Assembly: GCA_037176905.1 (NCBI GenBank)
Contig: JBBBWG010005557.1
Location: forward strand, 1-62,253
Origin: Azolla pinnata
Taxonomy: Eukaryota; Streptophyta; Polypodiopsida; Salviniales; Salviniaceae
DNA: 62,253 nucleotides
Reading direction: 5' to 3'
Part shown: positions 46,881-58,389 of the stretch, in pieces
Position numbering within the stretch: the stretch's first letter is position 1
How the letters are laid out: each line of letters begins with the position of its first letter
Notes under the pieces: model-generated
Seen by the model: the letters and a program-made list of their open reading frames with translations, nothing else
What the model was told of the DNA's origin: nothing
The model's database searches: none
Translations under genes and position numbers: made by a program

Positions 46881-49800
46881 ATGCAAGGATGCAGCATTCG
46901 TGCGTTTTGGGTTCTCAACACATCCAATAATGTTGTCTTTTCAAGGTATTGCTTTTAATTCATCTTCTGTATCTGTCCTCCCAGTATGAATCTTTCATAT
47001 GTTGTATACCTTGGCATTCATGCTTGTTTTTTTGGATTCTGCAGGCGTTTCCCAACTGTTGACAGGAAATGGCTTGCCTCCTTCAGGAGGCAGGCGGTTG
47101 AAGATGATGATTCTAGGTCCCTGCAGATCAGTCTTCCAAGCGATGCTCAAATAGAGAAAGCTCTTGCATTTCGGAAATTGAGGTATGTATTTCCCAAATA
47201 CAAAGTAACCTTTAATACTGTTTCTGGTAAAAGAATATCTGTGTTACGGTAGAAACCAGAGGAACACTCAGGGCTGCGGGCTAAAGCTCCTAGCATGATA
47301 TCCTTTAGAAATGGTAGCAACTCTCATAAGCGCTGACTTGTTAAAAGGCAGGTTTGTCTCTGTGTACTAACAAACAGAGAATTGTGTTTATGAAATGAAG
47401 TATGCCTAATGGCTGGCATATATCCATCATCTCAGTGATTGATTCAATGCAAGAGTTTGCTGCTGCTTGATTCTATACTAGTCTTTTCTCACGATTTAGG
47501 TGGTAATATAGTATTTGAAATTTGAAATTGTGTCCTACCGCCAATTTACTGCAAAACTATGCTTCTATAAGTTAGTGTAGTTTGAGAGTTTTCTTATGTT
47601 CTTGCGCTGCTTGCATCATAGCGTTCCTTTTTTCCTTTCTGCATTCATATTGGTTTATGTATTGGTTGCCTTAATACATAGGGAAGGCTCGTATCAAGTT
47701 GGTGGACCTCATGATAGAGGAGACACTTCAGAGAATTCTGATGCTTGGGTAGATGATCCCATCACCAGACATGTCATGAGTCTCCAAATAGTAGGTCCAG
47801 AGGAAGAAGATAGTTCAGCAACATTGATGTGGCCAGTAATCCTCCACTTGAAAGGAAACTTTCAGATTCTCGTCTTACCATTGGTTGAACCTCAGCATCT
47901 CAAAGGATATGCTACAATTGCCCGGAGGCAAAGTCGTGGAGGCCCTTGTGATAAAGGCCGCCAACACTTTGAGAGCTTACCTTCGATGTTGCTAGAATTG
48001 CCAGGTGTTACAGGGTAATGAGACAAATTAAGTAATAATATTGTAAGCTTTAGTCTCTTTAGTTTTCTGCTCTGAGATTGCGGATGTGATATAGGGCATG
48101 CATGGTTGCCAAACTCATTGGGGATATTATCATGGGCGACATGAATGAACCGGATGTAATTCTAAGCACTGTTCCAACTGTTGGAGGATTATTAGACTCG
48201 ATAACAGTTGGGATCACTATTGCAGCAAGAACTAAGCCTATCACCGTGCAAGCGCAACCAGCTATAGCTACAGGCACAGTTGCTAGTGGGAAAATTGCTC
48301 TCAAACCAGCAGATAAAGATGCCTTGCGAAGCTTTGTGACAAGCTCAATGCCATTTGGTCTAAATCTTTCTTAACTTGAAAAGAGGCACAGTTATAACAA
48401 AATCCATTTGTATATATCAACAATGAACTGATGGTTAGAGGATAACCTCATTTACTGAAACAATCTCTGTCCTTACAGGCATCCCGCTTGACTTAACAGC
48501 TGCTACCATTGCATCCATGAGGTCTAATGGGTTTTTGTTTCCCGATGCACCACCTATGGATCAAACGCAACCAGCTTGGAAGCCCTATTTTTATAAAGGG
48601 AAACAACAAAGGGTATTGTTTACAGTGTCTGAAGCTGTTTCTGCAGCATTGTATGACAGAGATGATGTTCCTGACACCATTTCTTTAGTGGGTCAAATCA
48701 ACTGTAAGGCTGAATTGGAAGGATTACCTGATGTTTCTCTTCCGTTAACCTACCCCAATACAACTAAGTTCGAATCATTTAGCTACCACCCCTGTTGCCA
48801 AGCACAACCCTTTGACAAGGGGCAGGATAAACAAACAGTTATGTTTTCACCTCCACTAGGCAACTTTATACTGGTTCGATATCATGCCCTCTTTGCAAAC
48901 TTGAAGCCTCCTGTTCAAGGCTTCTACCAACTTTCAATGGTATCAGAGAATGAGGGTGCTTTTCTGTTCAAGCTGCGCTTGATGGAAGGTTATAAATCTC
49001 CTTTCATGATGGAGAGTTGCACAATCACAATTCCTTCACCAAGGAGGAAAATACTCTCCGTTGAGGGCAATCCATCACTGGGTACTTTCTCAGCTTTTGA
49101 AAACTTGCTGGAATGGAAGCTAGTCGTGAGTGCTCGAGCATTGTCGAAATATACAGAAGTGACATTCCCAGGGAACATAAGATTTGGGCAGGCAGTGAAT
49201 GTGAAAGGTTCTAATAGGCCACAATTAACCCTGGATGGTTATAGTGATGAGTTCGATCTTGAGTCTGAACAATCTGTTGATAAGAATCAGGCACAAGACA
49301 TGCTACAAGAGAGGATGACAAAAGAAGACTTGAAGCTTTCTGCCGTCGACTTGAATGAGCCCTTTTGCTGGGATGCATACAGCTATGCTAAGGTGAATAT
49401 TAACTTCATTTTATGTTCTCTTGAATCTATTCAAAATTTCATAAACATTTTCACGCTATCATCATCTGTTTGGTAGGTTGGCTAATGGCCGCCATGTGCC
49501 ATTTGATCTTCTTATGAAATATTAGCCTTGTAGTTATGCGTGCAAGTTTTTGTTGATTTATTTCTCTTCAATAACATAAGTGATGATTCCCCATGTGGTG
49601 TTTCAGTGATGCCAACTGTTTCTATATCATTGGTTATATGGCAGGTTTCCTTCAGGCTTGTAGGAGGTTCCCTGTCAGGGTTGACAATTGATTCAAAAAC
49701 GGTAATTTCTATCTAAGTTCTATCAGTTCATGAAGAGTACACTCACTTCAAACACTTGCATCACAAGCTGCATTCCTTATCTCTCGAAAGATTATTTATA

Positions 49801-50329
49801 TTGTCAGTATGATGCATTAATATATACTTTTCTTCCTTACAAATCAAATTCAAACCTTAAGAAAGCAAGAATAAATGATGCTGTGTAGTACTGTAGGCTC
49901 ACAAAAGTTGAGGACAACAAGAGCAACATACAAAAAAATAATGTGCAAATCAACTTGAGGACAAGATCAGTTATTATTTAGTCACATCTCTTTTTTCTAG
50001 TTCTGTCCATGTCATATGTAACATTCTACTTGGGGTAAATCTCGGGAAATTTTTGAATATCAAATACTATCTTCTAGTATGATATGAATGAATCCCAAAA
50101 AAGTATCTAGGTCTGATAGATAAAGGTTTAAAACTGAAGGCAGATGCTCTTTTAACTCGTTTTAACTGTCATGCTCTCAGACTTTGTTTTACATTGTCTT
50201 GTATCATTGTAGATCGGTATTTTCCCTGGTTCGAAAGTTCCTTGTGAAGTCTCTGCACAGGTGGTATCGGGAGATTACATTCTATGGAATTCACTGGGAA
50301 GATATCCTCATGTTGCACCAAGGACGTAG
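46881..50329 (+). CDS. AP5M: AP-5 complex subunit mu
   Basis: Seven exons: 46881-46945, 47045-47182, 47682-48014, 48095-48357, 48479-49392, 49645-49701 and 50213-50329, giving 628 residues. The N-terminus (CSIRAFWVLNTSNNVVFSRR, then FPTVDRKW) is the conserved longin-like start of the mu-5 subunit. The rest is a mu-homology domain with IGDIIMGDMNEPDV, VGGLLDSITVGI, PLDLTAATIASMRSNG, FSYHPCCQAQPFDKGQ, FSPPLGNFILVRYHA and an ending VVSGDYILWNSLGRYPHVAP. Known role: AP-5, with the SPG11/SPG15-type proteins, acts at late endosomes independently of clathrin. The start was chosen because MQGCSIRA is the expected N-terminus; the short first exon also reads in other frames, hence the care. Length agrees with plant homologues. 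Confidence 0.92.
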
Positions 50330-51150
50330 CATAATGATGACACTGGGTAGATTTCATTATCATTAGAGGTCAAGGTTTGTAAAGGAATTGCTGTTACACA
50401 ATTTTTTGATTAATCTCTCAGCTAGTGAGTGACCTTGAGCAATAAAAAACTTGAGTTGGTTGGTTCCTGTGAACCCATTTTATCAGCTGACTGTTCAAAT
50501 TTGCTGATTTAGATTATGAAGCGAATTGATGGTAAACGTGTATAAATATAAATAGCATGCAATGCAGATTGCGAATCGATTGATAACAATATGAGAGTTC
50601 ATTCAAAAGAATGATTTAGAAGCAAGCAAAACTGAATTCTATACAAGTTGGAAATCAAAAGCTTCTATACATGGCCTTCATTTTTTCCAAGAACCTGGAA
50701 GGTGTATATGCAAGCATATTATTAATTGAACGTTCTGACATTGAAATGTCCGAAGCAATCGTCACCACCGACATATCGTTTTCTGCAATGTATTTCGTGC
50801 ATTCCTTTTCAACTAATCGTTATGTTCAGGTAATGACCAAATTCTACACATTTTCTTATGCGTCAGCCAAGTGTCTATGATGAGTCCATTTGTGATATTC
50901 ACGTCTGTTGGTTTTACAGAATTCATCTCTCTGTAATCTCTATGGCTATGAGCATGAGCATCAACTGCATAATTCCAAGTAATGTCGGAAGAAGCCTCAG
51001 TGTAGATGAACTTCATGTGAATAAGCTATACAGAAGAAGAATCAAGAAGAACAGGAGGTAAAGAGTGGTGGTATAGCTAGGAGATGGATGAGCTTTGATT
51101 TTAGGGTTTGAAAATTGAGCCTCTTGTGAGGGAAGAGTGCCCATGAATGA
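50330..51150. other. Intergenic stretch, no gene seen
   Basis: AP-5 mu 3' region and promoter of the following PPR gene. No recognisable exon, RNA or repeat beyond AT-rich sequence. Confidence 0.45.
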
Positions 51151-53445
51151 ATGCACTGGGCTAGGGTTAACCCATTCCTCTCCTCCTCATCCTCCTCCTG
51201 CTCTGTTGTTGCTGCATCCCCGTTGCAGAACCCACATGGCTACCACACAGGCAGGAGGATGGATCTCCTATGGAGAGATTACTTCAGGGATCCTTCTCCT
51301 TTGCATAGCAATGGTAGCTGTAGATCTCCCCACCTTCCTCGTAGACCCAACCATGATTCCCTTCCGGTGTCTGAATGGTGTAACCCTTCCTGGGTCCTCC
51401 ACGAGCTCAGCAGAAGGTCAAGTGCAGTTTCGCCACCGTATGGCGGTCTTTGTCCTGCAAAGCACCATCACCGCGAAGAGAGGAGCTTTGGAAACTCTCA
51501 ACCTAATCTGGATGGTGATCATGATGAATTTGCACTCGTTAAGCTGCTCAAGGTTTGTGCCAAGAAGAAGGACCTTTGTGAAGGCATCCGACTGCATGCA
51601 GATATCGCACAACAGGGAGGTCTGCTCGACAAGAACCCCTACATTGCTAGTAGCTTAATCAGCATGTATGCAAAATGTGGTATGCTCTCAAAAGCACAAG
51701 AATTGCATGATGAGCTCGATGTTAGAAGGATAGATTCTTGGAATGCCCTTATCGGAGGTTTTGCACAGCAAGGGCAAGGTCAGAAAGCGTTGAACTGCTT
51801 TGAATATATGGAATGCGAGGGCCTTTCTCCAGATCTTATCACCTATATTAGCATCTTGAAGGCATCTGGTATTGCAAGGTGCCTTAGCAAGGGCGAGCAG
51901 ATTCATGGTGAAATTGTGGGTAAGGATTTGCTAAGTAGAAGTGTTCTACTTGGAACTGCTCTGGTTGGTATGTACGCCAAATGTGGTGAACTTTCTCAAG
52001 CATTTCAAGTGCTCGAAGATCTGCCGATCCGGAATGTGTTCGCTTGGAATGCACTGATCGCAGGATACGGCGAAGGGGAGCAAGGATATAAGGCTTTAGA
52101 TTGTTTCAAATGTATGCGATGTGAGGGTATATCTCCAGATGCAGTCACTTTCACTTGCATTTTGAATGTTTGTAGTAGCATTGGAGCGAATGTCATGGGT
52201 GAAGAAATTCACAAAGAGATTTCTAGTCACGGATTGCTGCAGAAAGACCTCGTGCTTCGAAACGCGTTGGTAGATATGTATGTGAAATGCGGTATGCTCT
52301 CCAAAGCACAAGAATTGCACGATGATCCATCTTTTGCGAAGAATGTAGTCACTTGGAATGCGTTAATTGCAGGATATGCCCAACAAGGGCAAGGTCATAA
52401 AGCGTTGAGCTGTTTATGGCAAATGCATGCAAAGGGGCTATCCCCAGATGCAATCACTTATGCATGCGTCTTGAAGGCATGTGGTAGCATAGGAACTTTG
52501 CACGAAGGTGAACAAATCCATGAAGAGATAGTAAGAAGGGGCTTGCTGGAGAATAACATTGTGCTTGCCACAGCGTTGGTGGATATGTATGTAAAATGCG
52601 GGGCAATTGCGAAAGCCCAAAAAGGGCTCAAAGAGCTCCGAGTTAGGAGTATAGCATCTTGGAATGCTCTGTTAACAGGTTATGTCCAACATGGTCAAGG
52701 GCATGAAGCAATCAACTCTTTCGATCGCGTGAGAACGGAGGCTTTCTCACCAAATGCAATCACATTCACATGCATCTTGAATGCATGTGGAAGGGTTGGA
52801 GCTATTGACATGGGCAAACAAGTTCATGATGAGGTTGTGAGCTTAGGGTTGTTGAGACAAGATGCAGTGGTAGGCAATGCTTTGGTAGATATGTATGCCA
52901 AATGTGGCATGATTCAACGAGCACAGCAAGTGCACGATGAACTTTCCACACGGGATGTGGTTTCTTGGAATGCATTAATCACAGGATATGCCCATCAAGG
53001 ACAAGGTAAGGAAGCACTACATTGTTTTCAACTCATGCAAAGGGAAGGCTTCTCCCCAGATGGAATGACCCTGCTGGGTGTGCTAAATGCATGCAGCCAC
53101 TGTGGACGATTCGATGAGGCCCAGACATACTTTAGCAGCATGAGCTGTAAGTATGGTTTAGCTCCCAATATAGAGCATCATACTTGTGTTATTGTTGCTC
53201 TCGGTTGTATAGGATGCTTTGATGAGGTAATGTCGATAATCAGCACACTACCAACTTCGTATGATCCTCCACTTTGGCTTGCATTATTGAATGCTTGTAA
53301 GAAATGGGGCAACATCGAAGTTGCCAAATTAGTTTTTGCTCAGATTCTCAGGCTGGATAAAAATTGTGCGGAGGCATCATATGCCATTATGGATCAGATA
53401 TATGCCACTGCAGGCATGCACGAGGATGCATGCACAAAAGGCTGA
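51151..53445 (+). CDS. PLS-type PPR protein, likely organellar
   Basis: Single-exon, 764 residues. The N-terminus is Ser-rich and basic, a possible organelle target signal. It is followed by EWCNPSWVLHELSRRSS and then tandem PPR motifs from about residue 130 to 740 (repeats of the type LISMYAKCG, SWNALIAGYAQQGQ, LSPDAITYACVLKACGSIG). Motif lengths follow the P-L-S pattern. The end (LWLALLNACKKWGNIEVAKL, YAIMDQIYATAGMHEDA) is the start of an E motif, and the frame then stops in CTKG. No E+ or DYW domain is seen. Known role: PLS-class PPRs bind organellar RNA base by base, for editing or processing. In the next frame, KAEAINLMMNS continues the E-motif wording, which suggests a frameshift at an AAAA run. 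The target RNA cannot be read reliably by eye. Confidence 0.92.
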   Translation: MHWARVNPFLSSSSSSCSVVAASPLQNPHGYHTGRRMDLLWRDYFRDPSPLHSNGSCRSPHLPRRPNHDSLPVSEWCNPSWVLHELSRRSSAVSPPYGGLCPAKHHHREERSFGNSQPNLDGDHDEFALVKLLKVCAKKKDLCEGIRLHADIAQQGGLLDKNPYIASSLISMYAKCGMLSKAQELHDELDVRRIDSWNALIGGFAQQGQGQKALNCFEYMECEGLSPDLITYISILKASGIARCLSKGEQIHGEIVGKDLLSRSVLLGTALVGMYAKCGELSQAFQVLEDLPIRNVFAWNALIAGYGEGEQGYKALDCFKCMRCEGISPDAVTFTCILNVCSSIGANVMGEEIHKEISSHGLLQKDLVLRNALVDMYVKCGMLSKAQELHDDPSFAKNVVTWNALIAGYAQQGQGHKALSCLWQMHAKGLSPDAITYACVLKACGSIGTLHEGEQIHEEIVRRGLLENNIVLATALVDMYVKCGAIAKAQKGLKELRVRSIASWNALLTGYVQHGQGHEAINSFDRVRTEAFSPNAITFTCILNACGRVGAIDMGKQVHDEVVSLGLLRQDAVVGNALVDMYAKCGMIQRAQQVHDELSTRDVVSWNALITGYAHQGQGKEALHCFQLMQREGFSPDGMTLLGVLNACSHCGRFDEAQTYFSSMSCKYGLAPNIEHHTCVIVALGCIGCFDEVMSIISTLPTSYDPPLWLALLNACKKWGNIEVAKLVFAQILRLDKNCAEASYAIMDQIYATAGMHEDACTKG

Positions 53446-54141
53446 AGCCATAAATTTGATGATGAATTCCTAACTTTGTAAATCTTTACACAAGAATACA
53501 TGGAAATATTGAACATTCAAAAGATACAGGAAGTAAAAAACTGAGCAAATAGATCGACTTCATGTTTCTTCCAGATTTATTTGAGGCTTCAGCTTATCCC
53601 AGCAAAAAAGAAATATAAACATTAACTAAACGTTGACGAGAGCTTATAAAAGGAAGTCAGTTTTGCTATCTCTTTCCTTGTCCAGGAAAGCTCCAATCGA
53701 TGGAGCAAATTGTTGAAAGAATGAACAATTAATCAGTGGTTGTTATCATTTGTGCATGGGGAAAATCCATGTTTATATCCTTGTGCTTAAGACTTTATAC
53801 CATTCCTGGATGCGAGTATCATCCCTTTATAATGCAAGCCAATTCTTATGAGTTTCCTTTAATGCGAAGCTTCGAAGGATTCGAAGTTCATTATCAGGAT
53901 TATTTTCTTGCCTTCCTGTCAACCTCTAGAGAAGGATTATTTAGAGCGATTGTTCCATTTAGCATTTTTGGTCACGGATACATTGTCAATGATCACGCAT
54001 TTCTCTTATCGCTGCATAATCTCCTCAAACGGAATGGGCTTGCTTGCAGTTTGGCAGACATATCAATCTGATCAAAAGCCACCTTTTCTGCATCTCCTAC
54101 TATCATTCCAGAAGCTGCATGAATATCAGCCATAAGGCCAG
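53446..54141. other. Short interval between two convergent PPR genes
   Basis: Holds both 3' ends. The right part, 53990-54143, on the minus strand carries what looks like the out-of-frame tail of the second PPR gene (ADIHAASGM, then DAEKVAFDQ). Nothing else was recognised. Confidence 0.5.
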
Positions 54142-55800
54142 CTATCGTTCAGTTAGCACTACTTGATGAAAGAGCATTCTTGCAAACTTCACAGCTCCCC
54201 TGCTTTTACAAGCACCCAAGAGGGCAAGCCAAATTTGAGGGTAATGAGAAGAAGACATCATCTCCATCGCAGACATTGCCATTTCAAAGCGCCCTTGAAA
54301 GCCATAAGAGATCACCATGCAAGCATGATGCTCTAAACTCGGCACTATACCGTACGTTTGGGTCATATTCGCATAATAGGTCTGGGCCTGGTTCAGCATC
54401 CCTGAGTTACTGCAAGCATTCAATAGAGATATGAAGGTGATCGCATCTGGGGAGAATCCCTCGCTTTCCATCTCTTCAAAGCAGTTCAGTGCTTCAGGGC
54501 ATTGGCCCTGTTGAGCATATCCAGCAATCAATGTAGACCAAGTTACCACATTCCTGAGCTGCAACTCATGGAGCACTTCTCGTGCTTTTCTAACACTACC
54601 GCATTTCGTATACATATCCACCAAGGCGTTACCTAGCACGACATCTTTGTCCAATAACCCCTTGCTAGTAATCTCATCATGAATTTGTTTTCCCTTGTCT
54701 ATAGCCCCTGTGCTTCCACACACCTTCAGAACGGATGCGAACGTGAAAGCATTCGCCTCGAAACCATCGCTTTGCATCTGCTCAAAACAATCTAACGCCT
54801 CAAAAAACCTCCCTTCTTGAATATACCCTGCGATTAATGCCGACCATGAAACCACATTTCTAGCGGGAAGCTCGCTGTGGACTCGATGCGCTTTCCCGAT
54901 TGCACCGCATTTGGTGTACATATCTACTAATGCGTTTCCGAGGGCAAGATCTGTACCTAGCATGCCTTTACTCGCGATTTCGTGATGGATCCTCTCTCCT
55001 CCCTCTATGGCCCCTTCCCTTCCACAAGCTTTCAAAATTGATATGAACGTTATGGAATCTGGGGAGAGTCCCTCGGTTTGCATTCGCTCAAAACATGAAA
55101 TAGCATCGGAGCCTTTTCCTTGCTCAGCATATCCAGCAACTAAAGCTGACCAAACAACTTCGTTCCTCGCTGGAAGCTGATCCACTACTTCTTGAGCTTT
55201 TGCAACCACACCACATTTGCAGTACATATTGACCAGGGCAGTGGTGAGCATGAGATTTCCACCTAGAGTATAACCGCTCGACAGAATCGCTTCGTGAATT
55301 TCGATGCCCTTTTGAATAGCACCAATGCATGCGCACGCTTTCAAGCTACAGATGAAGGTGATGGCATCTGGCATTAGACCTTCGAGCTTCATATACTCGA
55401 AACAATTCAATGCTTCTTCACCTAGACCTTCGTGGGCATATCCGCCGATGACTGCATTCCAAGATATAAGGCTTCGGATTGTGATCTCGTCAAGAAATTC
55501 CCGTGCTCGTGGCAGTGAACCGCATTTGGCGTACATGCTGAGTAATGTCGGGGCCAGATGAGGGCTTTCGCGAAGCAATCCGAGCTTCGAAACCTCGAAA
55601 TGCAGCCTTATTCCTGTGGACAGATCCTTCTTCTCGGCGCACTCTTTGATAGCTTTTACATAAGAAACACATTCTTCCGTATGGCCATCGCGAATGGCAT
55701 GGACTTGGGGAAGAGAGCCTCTCCGCCTTATCTCTTCATTCACCCATGTAGGATTACACCATCCATGGATCCACAGCGGTTCGTGGGTGATCAAATGCAT
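54142..55800 (-). CDS. PLS-type PPR protein, convergent paralogue
   Basis: Single-exon minus-strand gene, 552 residues. The N-terminus carries GWCNPTWVNEEIRRRGSLP, matching the WCNPSWV segment of the neighbouring PPR gene. PPR motifs run from about residue 45 to 540 (LLSMYAKCGSLPRAREFLDE, SWNAVIGGYAHEGLGEEALN, ALVDMYTKCGAIGKAHRV). The end is LWLALLGACKSRGAVKFARM, then FHQVVLTER and a stop. No long transit peptide precedes the WCNP motif if the ATG at 55800 is right; upstream sequence in the same frame was not resolved, so a longer 5' exon is possible. An E-motif-like tail continues in another frame past the stop. Role as for its neighbour: organellar RNA binding, inferred from family. Confidence 0.88.
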   Translation of the reverse strand: MHLITHEPLWIHGWCNPTWVNEEIRRRGSLPQVHAIRDGHTEECVSYVKAIKECAEKKDLSTGIRLHFEVSKLGLLRESPHLAPTLLSMYAKCGSLPRAREFLDEITIRSLISWNAVIGGYAHEGLGEEALNCFEYMKLEGLMPDAITFICSLKACACIGAIQKGIEIHEAILSSGYTLGGNLMLTTALVNMYCKCGVVAKAQEVVDQLPARNEVVWSALVAGYAEQGKGSDAISCFERMQTEGLSPDSITFISILKACGREGAIEGGERIHHEIASKGMLGTDLALGNALVDMYTKCGAIGKAHRVHSELPARNVVSWSALIAGYIQEGRFFEALDCFEQMQSDGFEANAFTFASVLKVCGSTGAIDKGKQIHDEITSKGLLDKDVVLGNALVDMYTKCGSVRKAREVLHELQLRNVVTWSTLIAGYAQQGQCPEALNCFEEMESEGFSPDAITFISLLNACSNSGMLNQAQTYYANMTQTYGIVPSLEHHACMVISYGFQGRFEMAMSAMEMMSSSHYPQIWLALLGACKSRGAVKFARMLFHQVVLTER

Positions 55801-56345
55801 ATAATCTGGCGATCGAGAGCCACACTATGGATGGATGAAAACCCTCGATGAATCAATTCCTCTCTTTCTCTCCCTCTCTCTCCCTCTCTCTTTCTCTGTG
55901 AAGACAATGATGTGCATCTAACAGCTAGTTCTATACAAATCTGGCTACTAGCTATATATAGATGGATAGATCTAGATTATTTACCTGCAATCTACATTTG
56001 ATCTATGTAGCTACATATCGATACGTGGAAAAAGAAATCCTTGAGAGTTTGTCCTTTTACCTTGCTACTGAGGTTGTTGTACCAGAGCGAAGGGTCGGTG
56101 AAGTAATCCTTCCACAGCACGCTCATCTTTCCATGCCCATTGGAATTCTTGTGTGCTCTGGCCATTCATCGCTAGAATCTCCAGAAACAAGAAAAGACGA
56201 AGAAGAAGAAGAAGAAGAAGAAGAAGAAGAAGAAGAAGAAGCAGCGATGCAGGAACGTATTGATTGGCATGAACCGTGAGATCAAATCGCCCACATGCGA
56301 AAAACAAATCAGGCTCTTTTCTCTGCTGTAAATTCAGCACACACA
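55801..56345. other. Upstream region of the minus-strand PPR gene
   Basis: Contains a CTCTTTCTCTCC-rich tract (55855-55900) and a (GAA)n run (56197-56240). No gene recognised. Confidence 0.5.
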
Positions 56346-56354
56346 GCACAACCC

Positions 56355-56745
56355 AACATGCTAAAACCCTAAATCTTGAACCCGACAACCCTAAATCTTG
56401 AGCCCTAAAACCCTAGATCTTGAACCCGAAAGCCCTAAATCTTGAACCCTAAAACCCTAAGCCCTGAGCCCTAGATCTTGAGTTCTAAAACCCTAAGCCC
56501 TGAACCCTAGATCTTGAGTTCTAAAACCCTAAGCCCTGAACCCTAGATCTTGAGTTCCAAAACCCAAGCTCAAAACCCTAGATCTTGAGCTCTACAGCCC
56601 CAAACCTTAGATCTTGAGGCCTAAAACCCTAAGCTCAAAACCCTAGATCTCGACCTCTACAGCCTCAAACCTGAGATCTTGAGCCCTAAAACCCTAGACC
56701 CTGGTTCTTGAGCGCTCAAAACCCTGAACCCTAAACCCCAGACCT
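56355..56745. repeat. Degenerate telomere-like array (AAACCCTAGATCTTGAG)
   Basis: About 390 bp with a unit of roughly 28-45 bp combining AAAACCCTAA, GCCCTGAACCCTAGATCTTG and AGTTCTA. There are more than 20 CCCTA/CCCTGA cores. It lies about 550 bp upstream of the start of the minus-strand PPR gene. It is diverged from canonical CCCTAAA, so an old interstitial array or a telo-box-derived minisatellite. Confidence 0.85.
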
Positions 56746-58160
56746 GGTGTTAGAACTTGTGAGGCCAAAACCGACCACGAAAGACTTCTGTTTTATCGCG
56801 GGTTACGTAGATCTGGAAGTTGAAGGCATTCGTTTCGTTTTCTTCCTGCGGAGGAGACATGCAATTCTGGCATCATCTGTCTTTCTGTCGATATCGATCA
56901 CGACTACGGTTCATCTTAGAACGAGAGATCTCTGGAATCGAAGGCGTTCGTTTTCGTTCTTCTTCCTGTACAGAGGCGTGCAGATTCTGGCAGATCGCCG
57001 GTCGTCTGTCTGGATCTCTCTCTGGGTCTTTCTCTGTTAGAAGAAACAGAAGCCATTCTCGAATCTCGGTCTGGGAAGAGCGCTCTGCGTGCACGTTCCG
57101 CTTGTCCATCGGTTTTGCAGATCGAGAATAGATCTTCTTTGTTTTGGTCTTTCTGCATCTCTCACGGTGTGTTGTCCATTGTCTTACTAAATCTCGTTAC
57201 CTTGGCCAGAGCCTTTGATGATCTATATTGCAATTGAGATCAGGCGAAAACGATGAGAGGGTTTCGCAGTGTTGTGAAACCACTATTGGGCTCATACCCA
57301 TTGATGTTGTTACAGATGTAGCTATACCGTACGCGTACAATATGTTATGCTATGTATTCTAAAAGCATTCAATGAAAAAATTATACATACTTAGAACACG
57401 TAGTTTAACATGTGGTTGTTAAGAGAATACAGATGAAATACATTACAGACAGGCCAAATACGTAAAATACGGGTAAGCTGTGTCCAAGCACGTTAAATGC
57501 TATACAAATTTACAATCAATTGAACCTGCATGCCACAAAGCTTCTTTCGGATTCCATTTCTTGGCATCAGGAAATCTATAAAATCCCAAATATTAGAGAA
57601 TCGAATTTCAAGTTTGAGTTTATAAAACGGCCTAACATTCGCTTAAATACGTTAAATACGTCCGAGTATTCTAAAACGGTAGTTTATTCAATAACGCATG
57701 CGCGTTTTTAACAACACAGATACCCCCGATTCGTCAAAACTATAATATACCAGCCCTTGTGGTTCAATCTTTCCACATTCCGATTCCAATGCACGACGAC
57801 GCGCGCATTTGACAATTGTTTATAAATTCCCGGTTGGGAAGTGGCACAACAGGAAGGATAAGCAAGTTGCACGCGACGATCGTCGATTCAACGAGCGGAG
57901 AAATATATATACATATATATATATATGATGGAGTTTCCAGTGTCTCTAGAAAAACTGGACACTCTGAGTGACAGAGATACTTTCATCTTGGTCCTCTTAA
58001 GTGTTTGAGGAGAGGTTGTGGGTTCAAATCCTTCGAAAGCAAATCACAATGGTAATCGTTATTTCATTAAGTAATAACCTATCGATTGTGACGTCCGATT
58101 GGGCATATGCTCGTTCAACGGGGGCGAAATTCCAGCGAAAAAGAATACGATAATCAAATC
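56746..58160. other. Intergenic stretch, no gene recognised
   Basis: Includes two related segments (about 56815-56850 and 56935-56970) sharing GAAGGCGTTCGTTTTCGTT and TTCTTCCTG, a local duplication. The remainder is AT-rich without coding signal. Confidence 0.4.
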
Positions 58161-58284
58161 GTGAGTGGCCCATCATCATCATCATCATCATCATCCATTG
58201 TTGATCTTCCCCCGGAGGCAAGCTGACTCACGGAGTCGGAACTTGTAATCGTCAAAGTCGGGCGGGCGGGCAACAATATAAATA
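58161..58284 (+). promoter_or_regulatory. Promoter of small gene 1: GAGTGGCCCATC element and TATA box
   Basis: GAGTGGCCCATC at 58163 is followed by (CAT)n, and a TATA box TATAAATA lies at 58277-58284, 106 nt before the ATG. The same two elements, in the same order, precede the second small gene (59580 and 59715). Conservation between paralogues supports a working core promoter. Confidence 0.65.
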
Positions 58285-58389
58285 GAGAGTAAGGGCATAT
58301 ACTACTAACTAAGAGTAGTAGAGAAGATCATCAGAGTTTTAGCTGGTTCCATTTGGAAGAAGCAAAGCTTCAAGTGATATACACACATC

